12,628 nt of DNA from JAPLGD01 sp041302745 (GTDB lineage: Bacteria > Bipolaricaulota > Bipolaricaulia > UBA7950 > UBA9294), in assembly GCA_041302745.1 (NCBI GenBank), contig JBFYQP010000198.1:1-12628 (forward strand). The letters are read 5' to 3'. The translations under genes were made by a program, and so were the position numbers. The notes below the pieces were generated by a model. The model saw only the letters and a program-made list of their open reading frames with translations. It ran no database searches and had not been told where the DNA came from. Positions 5,755 to 12,628 of the stretch are shown here, piece after piece; position 1 is the first letter of the stretch; each line of letters opens with the position of its first letter.

Positions 5755-7620
5755 ATGACGAGATGGGTTCTCTGTCTGCTGGCGATTGCCGCCCTGTTCG
5801 GGCTGGTCTTCCTGGAGCAGACGCCCGTGACCAAGACGGTAACAGCTCCCGCCGCAAAACCTTCGGTGGCGCAGGCGCCCGCGCCTTCTCCTGCGCCGAA
5901 GCCCCAGCCGGCGGCAGCGGCGCCCGTCACCCCGTGGAAGGGCATGCCGCTCCAGCGATTCCTGACGGAGGCCGACAAGTCCCTCATCCTTCTCTCGCCG
6001 GAGACCATCACCTTCTACGGGCTTGCCGAAGAACTCGGCGTGCGCAACAACCACCTCGACCCGCTGACCGTGGAGGCGGAAGACGCGTACTACGCTCAGG
6101 TCCAGAAGATCGCCGACCAGCTGACGACGTACGACCTATCCAAGGTCAGTTCGACCGAACGGACGAACGCGAACATCTATGCCTGGCACGTCAGGGACAC
6201 GCTCGCTTCGAAGGAGTTCGCGAACAACGGCTACCTCGTCAGCTCGTACATGGACAGCTATCCGAGCTACATCGAGTGGTTCCTGACGAGCATGCACCCG
6301 CTCGCGACGCTCGCCGACGCGGAGGACTACGTCTCGCGGCTGTCGGAAATCCCGGTCCGCTTCCAGGAGGCCGAGAAGCGTCTGTGGCTGAGCCAGGAGC
6401 TGAACGCCGTCCCGCCGCGCTTCATGCTGCGCAAGGCGGTCGACCAGTTGCGGCTCGTCGCGACGGCGGAGCCGACCGAGACCAGCTACTACGTCGTCCT
6501 CGACGAGGCGTTCGCCTCGATGGCCGGCGTCCGCAAAGAAGACCAAGATGAGATCTTGGAGCAGGCGCAGGAAGCGCTCGAGATGTACGTGCTGCCGGCG
6601 TACGAGAACCTCGCCGACTACGTCGACGAGATGGCGACCCGCGCGTCCGAGGACGCCGGCGTGTGGAAGCAGAAGAACGGGGCCGCGTACTACGAGTACC
6701 TACTCCAGAGCTACACGACGACGACCCTCTCCGCCGAGGAGATCTTCACCCTAGGAAGGCAAGAAGTGGCGCGCATCCAAACGGAGATCCAGACGGCCTC
6801 TGTGGCCCTCGGTTTCGCCCCCGGGCTCTCCATGCCCGAGCTCTTCGCCGAGCTCGAGAAGAAGACGGGATCGAGCCTCGGCGAGGACACCGTCCGGCGC
6901 TTCCAGGCGCTCCTCGATGACATCGGTCCGCGCATCGCGTCGGCATTCGCTCGCGTTCCCACGGGCAAGATCGAAGTCGCGGACGGCGGAAGCGACACCT
7001 ACTTCTCTCCGGGCACGCCGGACGGCTCGCGGCCCGGCATGTTCTTCGCCCCGACCCAGACTCCCCAACCGATCTACGAACTGCCGACCATCGCCTACCA
7101 CGAGGGAATCCCCGGACACGGTTTCCAGGCCGCGTACGCCTACGACGCCGAGGTCCCTCCCTACCTCTTGGGCCTCAGCTTCACCGCCTACGCCGAGGGG
7201 TGGGCGCTCTACGCCGAGCGTCTGGCGTGGGAACTCGGCGTCTACGCCAACGACCCGTACGCGAACCTCGGGCGTTTGCAGGATGAGCTCTTCCGCGCCG
7301 TGCGTCTCGTCGTCGACCCCGGAATCCACGCCAAGCGGTGGACCTACGAGCAGGCGGTCGAGTACATGGTCGAGAACACCGGCCTCAGCGAGGACTACGT
7401 CCGAGCCGAGGTTGAGCGGTACATCGTTCTGCCGGCGCAGGCGGTGACCTACAAGGTCGGGATGCTGAAGATGCTCGAGTTGCGTGCCCGCGCCGAGGCG
7501 AAGCTTGGGTCGGCGTTCAAGCTCGCGGAGTTCCACGACGTCGTCCTCGGACACGGAGAGCTGCCGCTCGACATCCTCGATCAGCTCGTCAACGAATACA
7601 TCGCGCAGCACGGTTCGTAG
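5755..7620 (+). CDS. exported DUF885 family metallopeptidase
   Basis: The 621-aa product begins with a hydrophobic signal or anchor segment (residues about 3-20: WVLCLLAIAALFGLVF), followed by a Pro/Ala-rich linker to about residue 60, so the enzyme should act outside the cytoplasmic membrane. The DUF885 body follows. Its zinc-site signature is HEGIPGH (His449, Glu450, His455) inside AYHEGIPGHGFQ, and the second conserved block is TAYAEGWALYAERLAWE, with Glu481 the probable third ligand. This pattern defines the family, whose members are of usual length near 550-620 aa; physiological substrates are mostly unknown. There is no lipobox at the signal end. The ATG at 5755 has GAGGAGG a few bases upstream. 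The gene is divergent from the GbsR-type operon and ends at a hairpin terminator, so it is probably monocistronic. Confidence 0.9.
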   Translation: MTRWVLCLLAIAALFGLVFLEQTPVTKTVTAPAAKPSVAQAPAPSPAPKPQPAAAAPVTPWKGMPLQRFLTEADKSLILLSPETITFYGLAEELGVRNNHLDPLTVEAEDAYYAQVQKIADQLTTYDLSKVSSTERTNANIYAWHVRDTLASKEFANNGYLVSSYMDSYPSYIEWFLTSMHPLATLADAEDYVSRLSEIPVRFQEAEKRLWLSQELNAVPPRFMLRKAVDQLRLVATAEPTETSYYVVLDEAFASMAGVRKEDQDEILEQAQEALEMYVLPAYENLADYVDEMATRASEDAGVWKQKNGAAYYEYLLQSYTTTTLSAEEIFTLGRQEVARIQTEIQTASVALGFAPGLSMPELFAELEKKTGSSLGEDTVRRFQALLDDIGPRIASAFARVPTGKIEVADGGSDTYFSPGTPDGSRPGMFFAPTQTPQPIYELPTIAYHEGIPGHGFQAAYAYDAEVPPYLLGLSFTAYAEGWALYAERLAWELGVYANDPYANLGRLQDELFRAVRLVVDPGIHAKRWTYEQAVEYMVENTGLSEDYVRAEVERYIVLPAQAVTYKVGMLKMLELRARAEAKLGSAFKLAEFHDVVLGHGELPLDILDQLVNEYIAQHGS

Positions 7621-7645
7621 ACGGGAAGAATTGCCATCGCTATGG

Positions 7646-7677
7646 GCGGCCCCACTCGTGGGGCCGCTCTTCCGTTT
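7646..7677 (+). terminator. intrinsic-type terminator after the peptidase gene
   Basis: GCGGCCCCAC (7646-7655) pairs perfectly with GTGGGGCCGC (7658-7667), a very stable GC stem, followed by TCTTCCGTTT. The T-tract is interrupted, but the position 25 bp after the stop codon fits termination of the peptidase transcript. Confidence 0.75.
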
Positions 7678-7733
7678 GCGAACCCAACCCTCGCAACACG
7701 CCCACGCCCGATTGCTCAAGCGCCCGGAGCTTG

Positions 7734-7739
7734 TATGAT
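7734..7739 (+). promoter_or_regulatory. candidate -10 box of the WD40 gene
   Basis: TATGAT sits 25 bp before the ATG at 7765, with a poor -35 (TTGCTC, 7712-7717) 16 bp upstream. Because a terminator precedes it, the WD40 gene should have its own promoter here. Confidence 0.4.
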
Positions 7740-7764
7740 GAGTCCATCGAGGAGGCGATAGCCC

Positions 7765-8772
7765 ATGAGGCGTTTCATGCCGCGCTCGTCGCGGACCGTG
7801 ACCATGCTCCTCGCCGTCGCATGCATGGCTGGGAGCCCTGGAACCGCCGAACTCCCGGCGACTCCGCTCGTCGTCGCCCTCCACGCCCTCGAGATCTCGC
7901 CCGATTGGGTTCATCTCCTCACCTTTCTCCCCGGGAATCGACTCCTCGCCGCAAGCTGGCGCGAGGCCCGGATCTGGAACACGGAGACGTGGGCCTGCAT
8001 CGCCCTCCTGAAACGGGACGGCGGGCCGGGGGGCGTAATCGGAGTCTCGCCGGACGGATCGGTACTTCTCATCCACACGAGCGCGGGCGAGGTTGAGGCC
8101 TGGGACGCATCGAGTTTTGAGCGCCGATCGGTCCTCTGCCCCCTCGAGGGGTCGCACCGTCCACGGACTGCCTTCAGCCCCGACGGGCGCCTCGTTGCGA
8201 TCAAGACGCGGAGCCGCGACGCCGAAATCTGGGAACTTGCCTCCGGCCGATTGGTGCACGTCCTTCCGGGCGACACGTCGAGCCTGTTCAGCCTCGCGTT
8301 CTCTCCCGACGGCCGCCTTCTGGCCGCGGGAACGGGACGCATCGAAGGCACGGCCAACGCGTGCGCCGTTCGAATCTGGGACGTCGCGACCGGATCCCTG
8401 GCTGTCACCGTCCCCGCGCCCGCCATCGCCAACGCCCTGGATCTCGACTTCGCCCCCGACGGATCGACGCTCACCGCGTCCGGAACCTACGGGATCCTCA
8501 CGTTCAGCACGGCGACGTGGGCCCAGATTCAGGACATCGCGGGGCACCGCGCGTGGAGCCACGGCGCAGCGATCTCCCCCGACGGGCGCCTCCTCGCGAG
8601 CGCCGGCGACGAAGGCGGGGTTCGCTTGTGGAGCCCTGGGGCCGGCGCTCTCGTCGCCGAGTTCCCGCTCCCGGACAAGGTGAGCGCCGTCGCCTTCTCG
8701 AGCGACGGCGCGCTCCTGGCGTGTGCGACGAACAATGGGACGGTCTGCGTTCTCGCCCTTGGAGTCCCCTGA
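7765..8772 (+). CDS. exported WD40-repeat beta-propeller protein
   Basis: The 335-aa product has an N-terminal export signal (basic MRRFMPRSSR, hydrophobic VTMLLAVACMAG). Cys20 could be a lipoprotein cysteine, but the box AVAC is a weak match. The rest is seven WD40-type blades, recognised by SPDG-like turns at about 95-98, 138-141, 180-183, 230-233, 271-274 and 312-315, plus a first blade around FLPGNRLLAAS (54-64). Several blades end in the WD position (ARIWNTET, VEAWDASS, AEIWELAS, VRIWDVAT, VRLWSPGA). Seven blades make a closed propeller without other domains, so it is most likely a protein-binding scaffold outside the cytoplasm; the partner cannot be inferred. The start is supported by GAGGAGG (7749-7755) 9 nt upstream. 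It converges with the DJ-1/PfpI gene across 36 bp. Confidence 0.85.
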   Translation: MRRFMPRSSRTVTMLLAVACMAGSPGTAELPATPLVVALHALEISPDWVHLLTFLPGNRLLAASWREARIWNTETWACIALLKRDGGPGGVIGVSPDGSVLLIHTSAGEVEAWDASSFERRSVLCPLEGSHRPRTAFSPDGRLVAIKTRSRDAEIWELASGRLVHVLPGDTSSLFSLAFSPDGRLLAAGTGRIEGTANACAVRIWDVATGSLAVTVPAPAIANALDLDFAPDGSTLTASGTYGILTFSTATWAQIQDIAGHRAWSHGAAISPDGRLLASAGDEGGVRLWSPGAGALVAEFPLPDKVSAVAFSSDGALLACATNNGTVCVLALGVP

Positions 8773-8808
8773 GGACCACGGCCGGCGGCGTAGGGAGCCT
8801 CCACAGGG

Positions 8809-9396
8809 CTACCGCGTCGCGGCTCGCGCTTCGATCGCCGTGCGGATCGCTTCTGCGTTCTTGGCTCGGTAGTGGTAGCACCGCGCGCCGGTGACGACTC
8901 GGCCGTCGATCACCGGGGGGTGGTCCTGCCCCGCGAACAGCCCGCCCGCCTTCTCGATGGCGTCCTTGTCGTTCATGTGTCCCACGATCTGTTTCCCCGC
9001 GATCACATCGGCGGCCGCCAGCACGCGCACGCCTCGACACCAGCCGGAGATCACCAGCCCCGCCTCGCTTGCCTGCCGGAGCAACTGCATCGCTCTCCGC
9101 GAGCCGATGAGCCCGGCGTACGCCGGACCCGGGAGCACGGACACGGCGTCGTAGGTCGTGACGTCGCCGATCTCGTCGATCGTACGGTCGAGAGAGAGAG
9201 GCGCGGCGCCCCGCTCGGCCGCGAATCCGCACGGGCGGACGACGCGCTCGACCCCGGCGAGGGTTGCCTCCCAGCCGTAGCTCGCGAACTTGTCGAGGAT
9301 CGAGAGCTTCTTCTCACTGGACGTGCAATTCGCACCGTAGAGGTCCCCCACGAGGAGGACGATGCGCACCGGGTTCTTCTTCGTCTTCTCTGTCAC
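8809..9396 (-). CDS. DJ-1/PfpI family protein (class I glutamine amidotransferase-like)
   Basis: The reading frame is open further upstream to 9789, but the GTG at 9396 is the sensible start. It has AGAAGGAG 5 nt before it and directly precedes the first core strand (VRIVLLVGDLYG), giving 195 aa, normal for the family. The nucleophile elbow is GLVISGWCRGVRVLA with Cys120; the residue after the cysteine is Arg instead of the more usual small residue, His or Ala. YDAVSVLPGP (82-91) and DGRVVTGARCYHY (164-176) match the other family blocks. Members include proteases, deglycases, chaperones and oxidative-stress proteins, so the activity cannot be fixed. The acidic residue that normally polarises the cysteine, expected around residues 18-28, is not obvious. 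No signal peptide is visible, so it is cytoplasmic. It is divergent from the Uup gene. Confidence 0.85.
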   Translation of the reverse strand: MTEKTKKNPVRIVLLVGDLYGANCTSSEKKLSILDKFASYGWEATLAGVERVVRPCGFAAERGAAPLSLDRTIDEIGDVTTYDAVSVLPGPAYAGLIGSRRAMQLLRQASEAGLVISGWCRGVRVLAAADVIAGKQIVGHMNDKDAIEKAGGLFAGQDHPPVIDGRVVTGARCYHYRAKNAEAIRTAIEARAATR

Positions 9397-9447
9397 GCGA
9401 TCTCCTTCTGCGCCGCCTGCGCGACTCCAACGCCGACATGATCTCTC

Positions 9448-9476
9448 CTTTGCGTCTCCGCGACGTCTCCGCAAAG
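9448..9476. repeat. tandem 9-bp repeats inside an inverted repeat
   Basis: CGTCTCCGC occurs at 9453-9461 and again at 9464-9472, an 11-bp period of about one helical turn. The pair is framed by CTTTGCG (9448-9454) and its reverse complement CGCAAAG (9470-9476). It lies in the gap between the divergent DJ-1/PfpI and Uup genes, so it could be an operator or a leader structure of the former. No clear promoter was found for either gene here. Confidence 0.4.
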
Positions 9477-9590
9477 ACGCCGGCGACGTGAGCGGAAGCA
9501 TGAAGGGATGGGCTCGCAGCGTCACGGCTCCCCCGATCTGCGGCTCGCAATCGCGTACCATGGAGGGAAACGGGGGAGGAGAGTGGGGCC

Positions 9591-11423
9591 GTGGCGCTTC
9601 TGGCCGTGCGGGATCTCGGGAAGACGTATGCGTCGCACACGCTGTTCGATCGCCTCTCCTTGACGTTTCACGCGGGGGAGCGCGTCGGCCTGATCGGACC
9701 GAACGGAGCGGGAAAATCCACGCTTCTGCGCATCCTCGCCGGCCTCGAGACGCCCGACTCGGGGGTCGTCGAGCGCGCCCGAGAGGCACGGATCGCCTAC
9801 TTGCCCCAAGTCGATGCTTTCCCCGCCGACGTCACCGCCGACGACGCGCTGCTCGCGGCGTCCCGCGAGATCCCCGCCGAGGACCACGAGCACGCGGTCC
9901 GCGCCAAGAAGATGCTCCGCCGCGTCGGCTTCGAGCGCGGCGACGTCCGCGCCGACTCCCTTTCCGGCGGATGGCGAAAGCGCCTCGCCATCGGGTGCCG
10001 CCTCGTTCAGGAGCCGGACCTCCTCCTGATGGACGAGCCCACGAACCACCTCGATCTCGCAGGCATCGACTGGCTCGAGCGCTTCCTTGAACGCTCGGAC
10101 ATCGCCTACGTCGTGACGAGCCACGACCGGTACTTCCTCGAGCGGGTCACGGATCGCATCGTGGAGATCAACCGCCGTTACCCGGACGGGTTCTTCAGCG
10201 TCTCCGGACGCTACAGCGACTTCCTCGAGAAGCGGGAAGCGTTCCTGCACATGGAGGACGCCGAGCGTCAGGCGCTCGCGACCGAGGTGCGCCGCGAGAT
10301 CGACTGGCTTCGCCGCGGACCGAGCGCCCGGGAGACGAAGTCGGCCGCCCGGATCGACTCGGCCAAGGAGAAGATCGGCAAGCTCGCCGAGGTCGGCCGC
10401 CGCCAGCGAAGCGACGGGAAGATCGAGATCGGTTTCGCGGCCAGCGGACGACGCACGCACGACCTGATCACGGCCAAGGGGACCTCGAAAGCGCTCGGCG
10501 GGCGCCGGCTCTTCTCGAACCTCGATCTGCACGTCTGCCGAGGCGATCGCCTCGGCATCGTCGGGAACAACGCGACCGGGAAGACGACCCTTCTGCGGAC
10601 GCTGGCTCGCCTTTCCCCGCCCGACGCCGGGACGGTGAGCCATGCGACGGATCTTCGCATCGCCCTCTTCGATCAGCAGCGCGAGCAGCTCGACCCGAGC
10701 GAGCGCCTCCGCCGAGCCCTCTCGCCGTCGGGCGACACGGTCTCGTACCTCGGAAGGAAGTCGCACATCGTCGCGTGGGCCAAACGGTTCGGCTTTCGCG
10801 CCGATCAGCTCGACACACCCGTCGGCGAGCTGTCGGGAGGAGAGCAGGCGCGGGTCCTGATGGCGCTCATGATCCGCGAGCCGGTCGACGTTCTGATGCT
10901 CGACGAGCCTACGAACGACCTCGACGTCTCGTCGGTCGAGGTTCTGGAGAGCGCGCTCCTCGAGTTTCCGGGCGCCGTCGTCCTGATCACCCACGACCGG
11001 TCGATGCTCGATCGCGCCTGCACGGACCTCGTCGGCCTCCACGGGGACGGACGGTGGGCCAACTACGGCAGCGTGGCCCAGTGGATGGAGCGCGAAGCGG
11101 AGATCCGCGCCGAGCGGGAGTCCACAGCCGGCCCCGATGCGCGAAAGGCCGGCGCGAAGGACAAGCGTTCTGCGGCGGGCGACAACCCTTCGCCGAAGGC
11201 AGGCCTCACCTACCTCGAGAAGAGGGAGTGGGAGACAATCGAGGAGCGGATCGTTGCCGCCGAGCAGGAGGCCGAACGTCGGCGGACCGATCTCGACGAC
11301 CCCGCCGTGGCCTCCGACCACGAGAAGCTGCACGCGGCCTATGAGGCGCACCAGGCCGCAAGCCACGAACTCGAGGCCCTGTTCGCGCGATGGCAGGAGC
11401 TCGAGCGCAAGCTGCTCGGGTGA
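9591..11423 (+). CDS. uup: ABC-F ATPase, Uup subfamily
   Basis: This 610-aa cytoplasmic protein has two ABC ATPase domains and no membrane segment, the ABC-F layout. Domain 1 has Walker A GPNGAGKST (36-44), signature LSGGW (124-128), Walker B MDEPTNHLD (147-155) and switch SHDR. Domain 2 has Walker A GNNATGKTT (325-333), signature LSGGEQ (414-419), LDEPTNDLD (437-445) and THDR. The linker (VRREIDWLRRGPSARETK, about 233-250) and the charged C-terminal helical hairpin (about 540-610, ending FARWQELERK) match E. coli Uup, including its C-terminal coiled coil. Uup-type proteins bind ribosomes and branched DNA and affect transposon excision and translation. The GTG start at 9591 follows GGGGGAGGAG at a good distance. 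It appears to be monocistronic, with about 125 bp before the next gene. Confidence 0.93.
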   Translation: MALLAVRDLGKTYASHTLFDRLSLTFHAGERVGLIGPNGAGKSTLLRILAGLETPDSGVVERAREARIAYLPQVDAFPADVTADDALLAASREIPAEDHEHAVRAKKMLRRVGFERGDVRADSLSGGWRKRLAIGCRLVQEPDLLLMDEPTNHLDLAGIDWLERFLERSDIAYVVTSHDRYFLERVTDRIVEINRRYPDGFFSVSGRYSDFLEKREAFLHMEDAERQALATEVRREIDWLRRGPSARETKSAARIDSAKEKIGKLAEVGRRQRSDGKIEIGFAASGRRTHDLITAKGTSKALGGRRLFSNLDLHVCRGDRLGIVGNNATGKTTLLRTLARLSPPDAGTVSHATDLRIALFDQQREQLDPSERLRRALSPSGDTVSYLGRKSHIVAWAKRFGFRADQLDTPVGELSGGEQARVLMALMIREPVDVLMLDEPTNDLDVSSVEVLESALLEFPGAVVLITHDRSMLDRACTDLVGLHGDGRWANYGSVAQWMEREAEIRAERESTAGPDARKAGAKDKRSAAGDNPSPKAGLTYLEKREWETIEERIVAAEQEAERRRTDLDDPAVASDHEKLHAAYEAHQAASHELEALFARWQELERKLLG

Positions 11424-11457
11424 CGCGTCGCGCCGCCCGGGTCTTGGCCGATCGCGT

Positions 11458-11486
11458 TTGGCTGCGCCTCCCCTGACCACTACCAT
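11458..11486 (+). promoter_or_regulatory. weak candidate promoter of the DUF4389 gene
   Basis: TTGGCT (11458-11463) and TACCAT (11481-11486) are 17 bp apart, each matching consensus at four of six positions, about 60 bp before the ATG at 11548. No terminator is obvious between the Uup gene and this site, so read-through is also possible. Confidence 0.33.
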
Positions 11487-11547
11487 CGGGACCTCGGGCG
11501 AGCGCAACCGGGCTGCTCGGGTCGTGGACCATCGGCAAGGAGGGGGC

Positions 11548-12628
11548 ATGAGCGCAGGCAGGGTGGTGTCGATTGTCGCTGGATCGCTGCTGATTCTCGT
11601 CGCGATCGGGCTTCTCTTGGGCGGCGGAGCGATTCTCATCGTGGAGCGCACGTTCGGGGGCAACGACGGATTCCTGGCGGTCAACGCGATCGCCCTCCAC
11701 CGCGACACGTTCGCGATCACGGCCCCCGCGACCATCGAGGGCGAGAGCTACTGGTGGTGGTGGAACCACCCAACGACGCTCCGCGTGGAGGCCAAGACCG
11801 TCGCGGCGCACGGCGGGGTCTTCATCGGCGTCGCCTCTCGAGCCGAAGTGGAGACGTACCTGACGGGTATACCGTACGCCGAGATCGACGGGTTCCGATT
11901 CGAAGAAGACACCGAAGAGGCCATCAAGTACCACGACCAGGTGGGCGCCTCGGTCCCGACAGCACCGACAGCGCAGGCATTCTGGAGAGCCAGCGCAACG
12001 GGCGGCGGGCCGCAGACGCTTCTTTGGAACTTCGAGCCTGGCGACTGGGTCCTTGTCGCGATGAACGCCGACGGTTCGCGTGCCGTCGACATCACGTGTT
12101 CGATCGGCGTCAAGGCCCCGTGGTTCCACAGCGTTGGGATCGGACTGCTCGTGGCCGGCCTCACTCTCCTCGCCATCGGCGTTGCCCTCATCCTCTTCGT
12201 CGCACGGCGCGTGCGCGCCGTGCCGTCCGCCGACCAGCCGGCCGCTCCCACGGAACCATCCCCATCGGGGACGTTCCCGCTCACGTTCCGGGCCGAGAAG
12301 GACGACGTCCTCTCCCCGGCGCTCTGGCTCGTCAAGTGGTTCCTCCTGATCCCGCACTACGTCGTTCTCGGATTCCTCTTCGCCGGGTTCGCGGTGTCGT
12401 GGCTCATCTCGCTCGTCGCGATTCTGTTCACCGGGCGGTATCCGCGTGGGCTGTTCGACTACAACGTCGGCGTCCTCCGCTGGGCTTGGCGCGTCGGCTA
12501 CTACGGGTACCAGGCGCTCGCCACGGACCACTACCCGCCGTTCACGCTCCGCGCCGGCGGCTACCCCGCCGACCTCGATGTCGCATACCCCGAGCGGCTC
12601 TCGCCCGGCCTCGTCCTCGTCAAGTGGT
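11548..12628 (+). CDS. DUF4389 membrane protein, 3' end outside window
   Basis: The frame is open from the ATG at 11548, preceded by AAGGAGGGGG, to the right edge: 360 codons without a stop. Residues about 7-32 form a first membrane segment. Residues about 33-190 form a soluble, probably extracytoplasmic domain containing four consecutive tryptophans (69-72) and the stretch GDWVLVAMNADGS. A second membrane segment spans about 196-217. After a Pro/Ser linker comes a DUF4389 domain from about residue 243 (FPLTFRAEKDD, then LWLVKWFLLIPHYVVLGF and RYPRGLFDYNVGVLRW). The window ends as LSPGLVLVKW repeats the domain's opening motif LSPALWLVKW, so a second DUF4389 copy probably follows. The function of this family is not known to me; it is an envelope protein. 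Confidence 0.85.
   Translation, partial: MSAGRVVSIVAGSLLILVAIGLLLGGGAILIVERTFGGNDGFLAVNAIALHRDTFAITAPATIEGESYWWWWNHPTTLRVEAKTVAAHGGVFIGVASRAEVETYLTGIPYAEIDGFRFEEDTEEAIKYHDQVGASVPTAPTAQAFWRASATGGGPQTLLWNFEPGDWVLVAMNADGSRAVDITCSIGVKAPWFHSVGIGLLVAGLTLLAIGVALILFVARRVRAVPSADQPAAPTEPSPSGTFPLTFRAEKDDVLSPALWLVKWFLLIPHYVVLGFLFAGFAVSWLISLVAILFTGRYPRGLFDYNVGVLRWAWRVGYYGYQALATDHYPPFTLRAGGYPADLDVAYPERLSPGLVLVKW

Noticed and set aside
4650..6551. 633-codon open frame on the plus strand
   Set aside because: It is antisense to the GbsR-type operon, runs through its promoter and then out of frame through the peptidase gene; its composition is typical of a shadow frame.
6751..8562. 603-codon open frame on the minus strand
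   Set aside because: It crosses the ends of two real genes and the hairpin terminator on the other strand and shows only low-complexity composition.
9314..9439. Small minus-strand frame starting ATG at 9439 with a good Shine-Dalgarno, reading MSALESRRRRRR
   Set aside because: It overlaps the DJ-1/PfpI gene in another frame and is a low-complexity Arg/Glu sequence. It could at most be a leader peptide; no evidence supports it as a gene.
9397..9789. Upstream extension of the DJ-1/PfpI frame by 131 codons
   Set aside because: The added residues are Arg/Pro-rich, overlap the start of the Uup gene on the other strand, and a GTG with a strong Shine-Dalgarno at 9396 gives the normal family length.
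9522..11735. 737-codon open frame on the minus strand
   Set aside because: It is antisense to the Uup ATPase, whose ABC motifs leave no doubt about the coding strand; it has no motif of its own.

Overview
This is a high-GC window (roughly two thirds G+C by eye) from a bacterium. Genes are densely packed on both strands. Several start with GTG behind strong Shine-Dalgarno sequences, and the clearest promoter is sigma-70-like (TTGACA/TATGAT). The mix of families is a MocR regulator, a branched-chain aminotransferase, a GbsR-type regulator, a DUF885 peptidase, an Uup ABC-F ATPase and a DUF4389 membrane protein. This fits Actinobacteria, Chloroflexi or one of the uncultured high-GC phyla, but the phylum cannot be fixed from sequence alone. 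I found no tRNA, rRNA, CRISPR array, insertion sequence or phage gene.

Layout. Positions 1-1244 (+) hold the C-terminal part of an alpha/beta-hydrolase-like protein whose start lies left of the window. Positions 1358-3793 (+) are a two-gene operon of a MocR-type regulator/aminotransferase and a class IV branched-chain aminotransferase (ilvE). In front of it lies a near-identical pair of 13-bp boxes (1268-1280 and 1332-1344) that look like the MocR operator. Convergent to this operon, 5525-3816 (-) is a two-gene unit: a GbsR/MarR-type winged-helix regulator, then a protein that appears to fuse a winged-helix DNA-binding domain to a PlsC-like acyltransferase domain with degenerate catalytic motifs. 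The 229-bp divergent gap 5526-5754 holds a near-consensus promoter for this unit and two dyad-symmetric elements.

Positions 5755-7620 (+) encode an exported DUF885 metallopeptidase ending in a strong hairpin terminator. Positions 7765-8772 (+) encode an exported seven-bladed WD40 propeller. Positions 9396-8809 (-) encode a DJ-1/PfpI family protein, divergent from an Uup-type ABC-F ATPase (9591-11423, +). Positions 11548 to the right edge (+) start a membrane protein with a DUF4389 domain, cut by the window end.

How the genes work together. The MocR/ilvE pair is a plausible autoregulated amino-acid transamination unit. The GbsR/fusion pair is a tightly coupled regulatory unit, possibly tied to membrane lipid or osmotic state (inference). 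The other genes look like independent housekeeping or envelope functions. The most unusual items are the winged-helix/acyltransferase-like fusion, with both hallmark acyltransferase motifs altered, and the operator-like elements around the two regulator genes.
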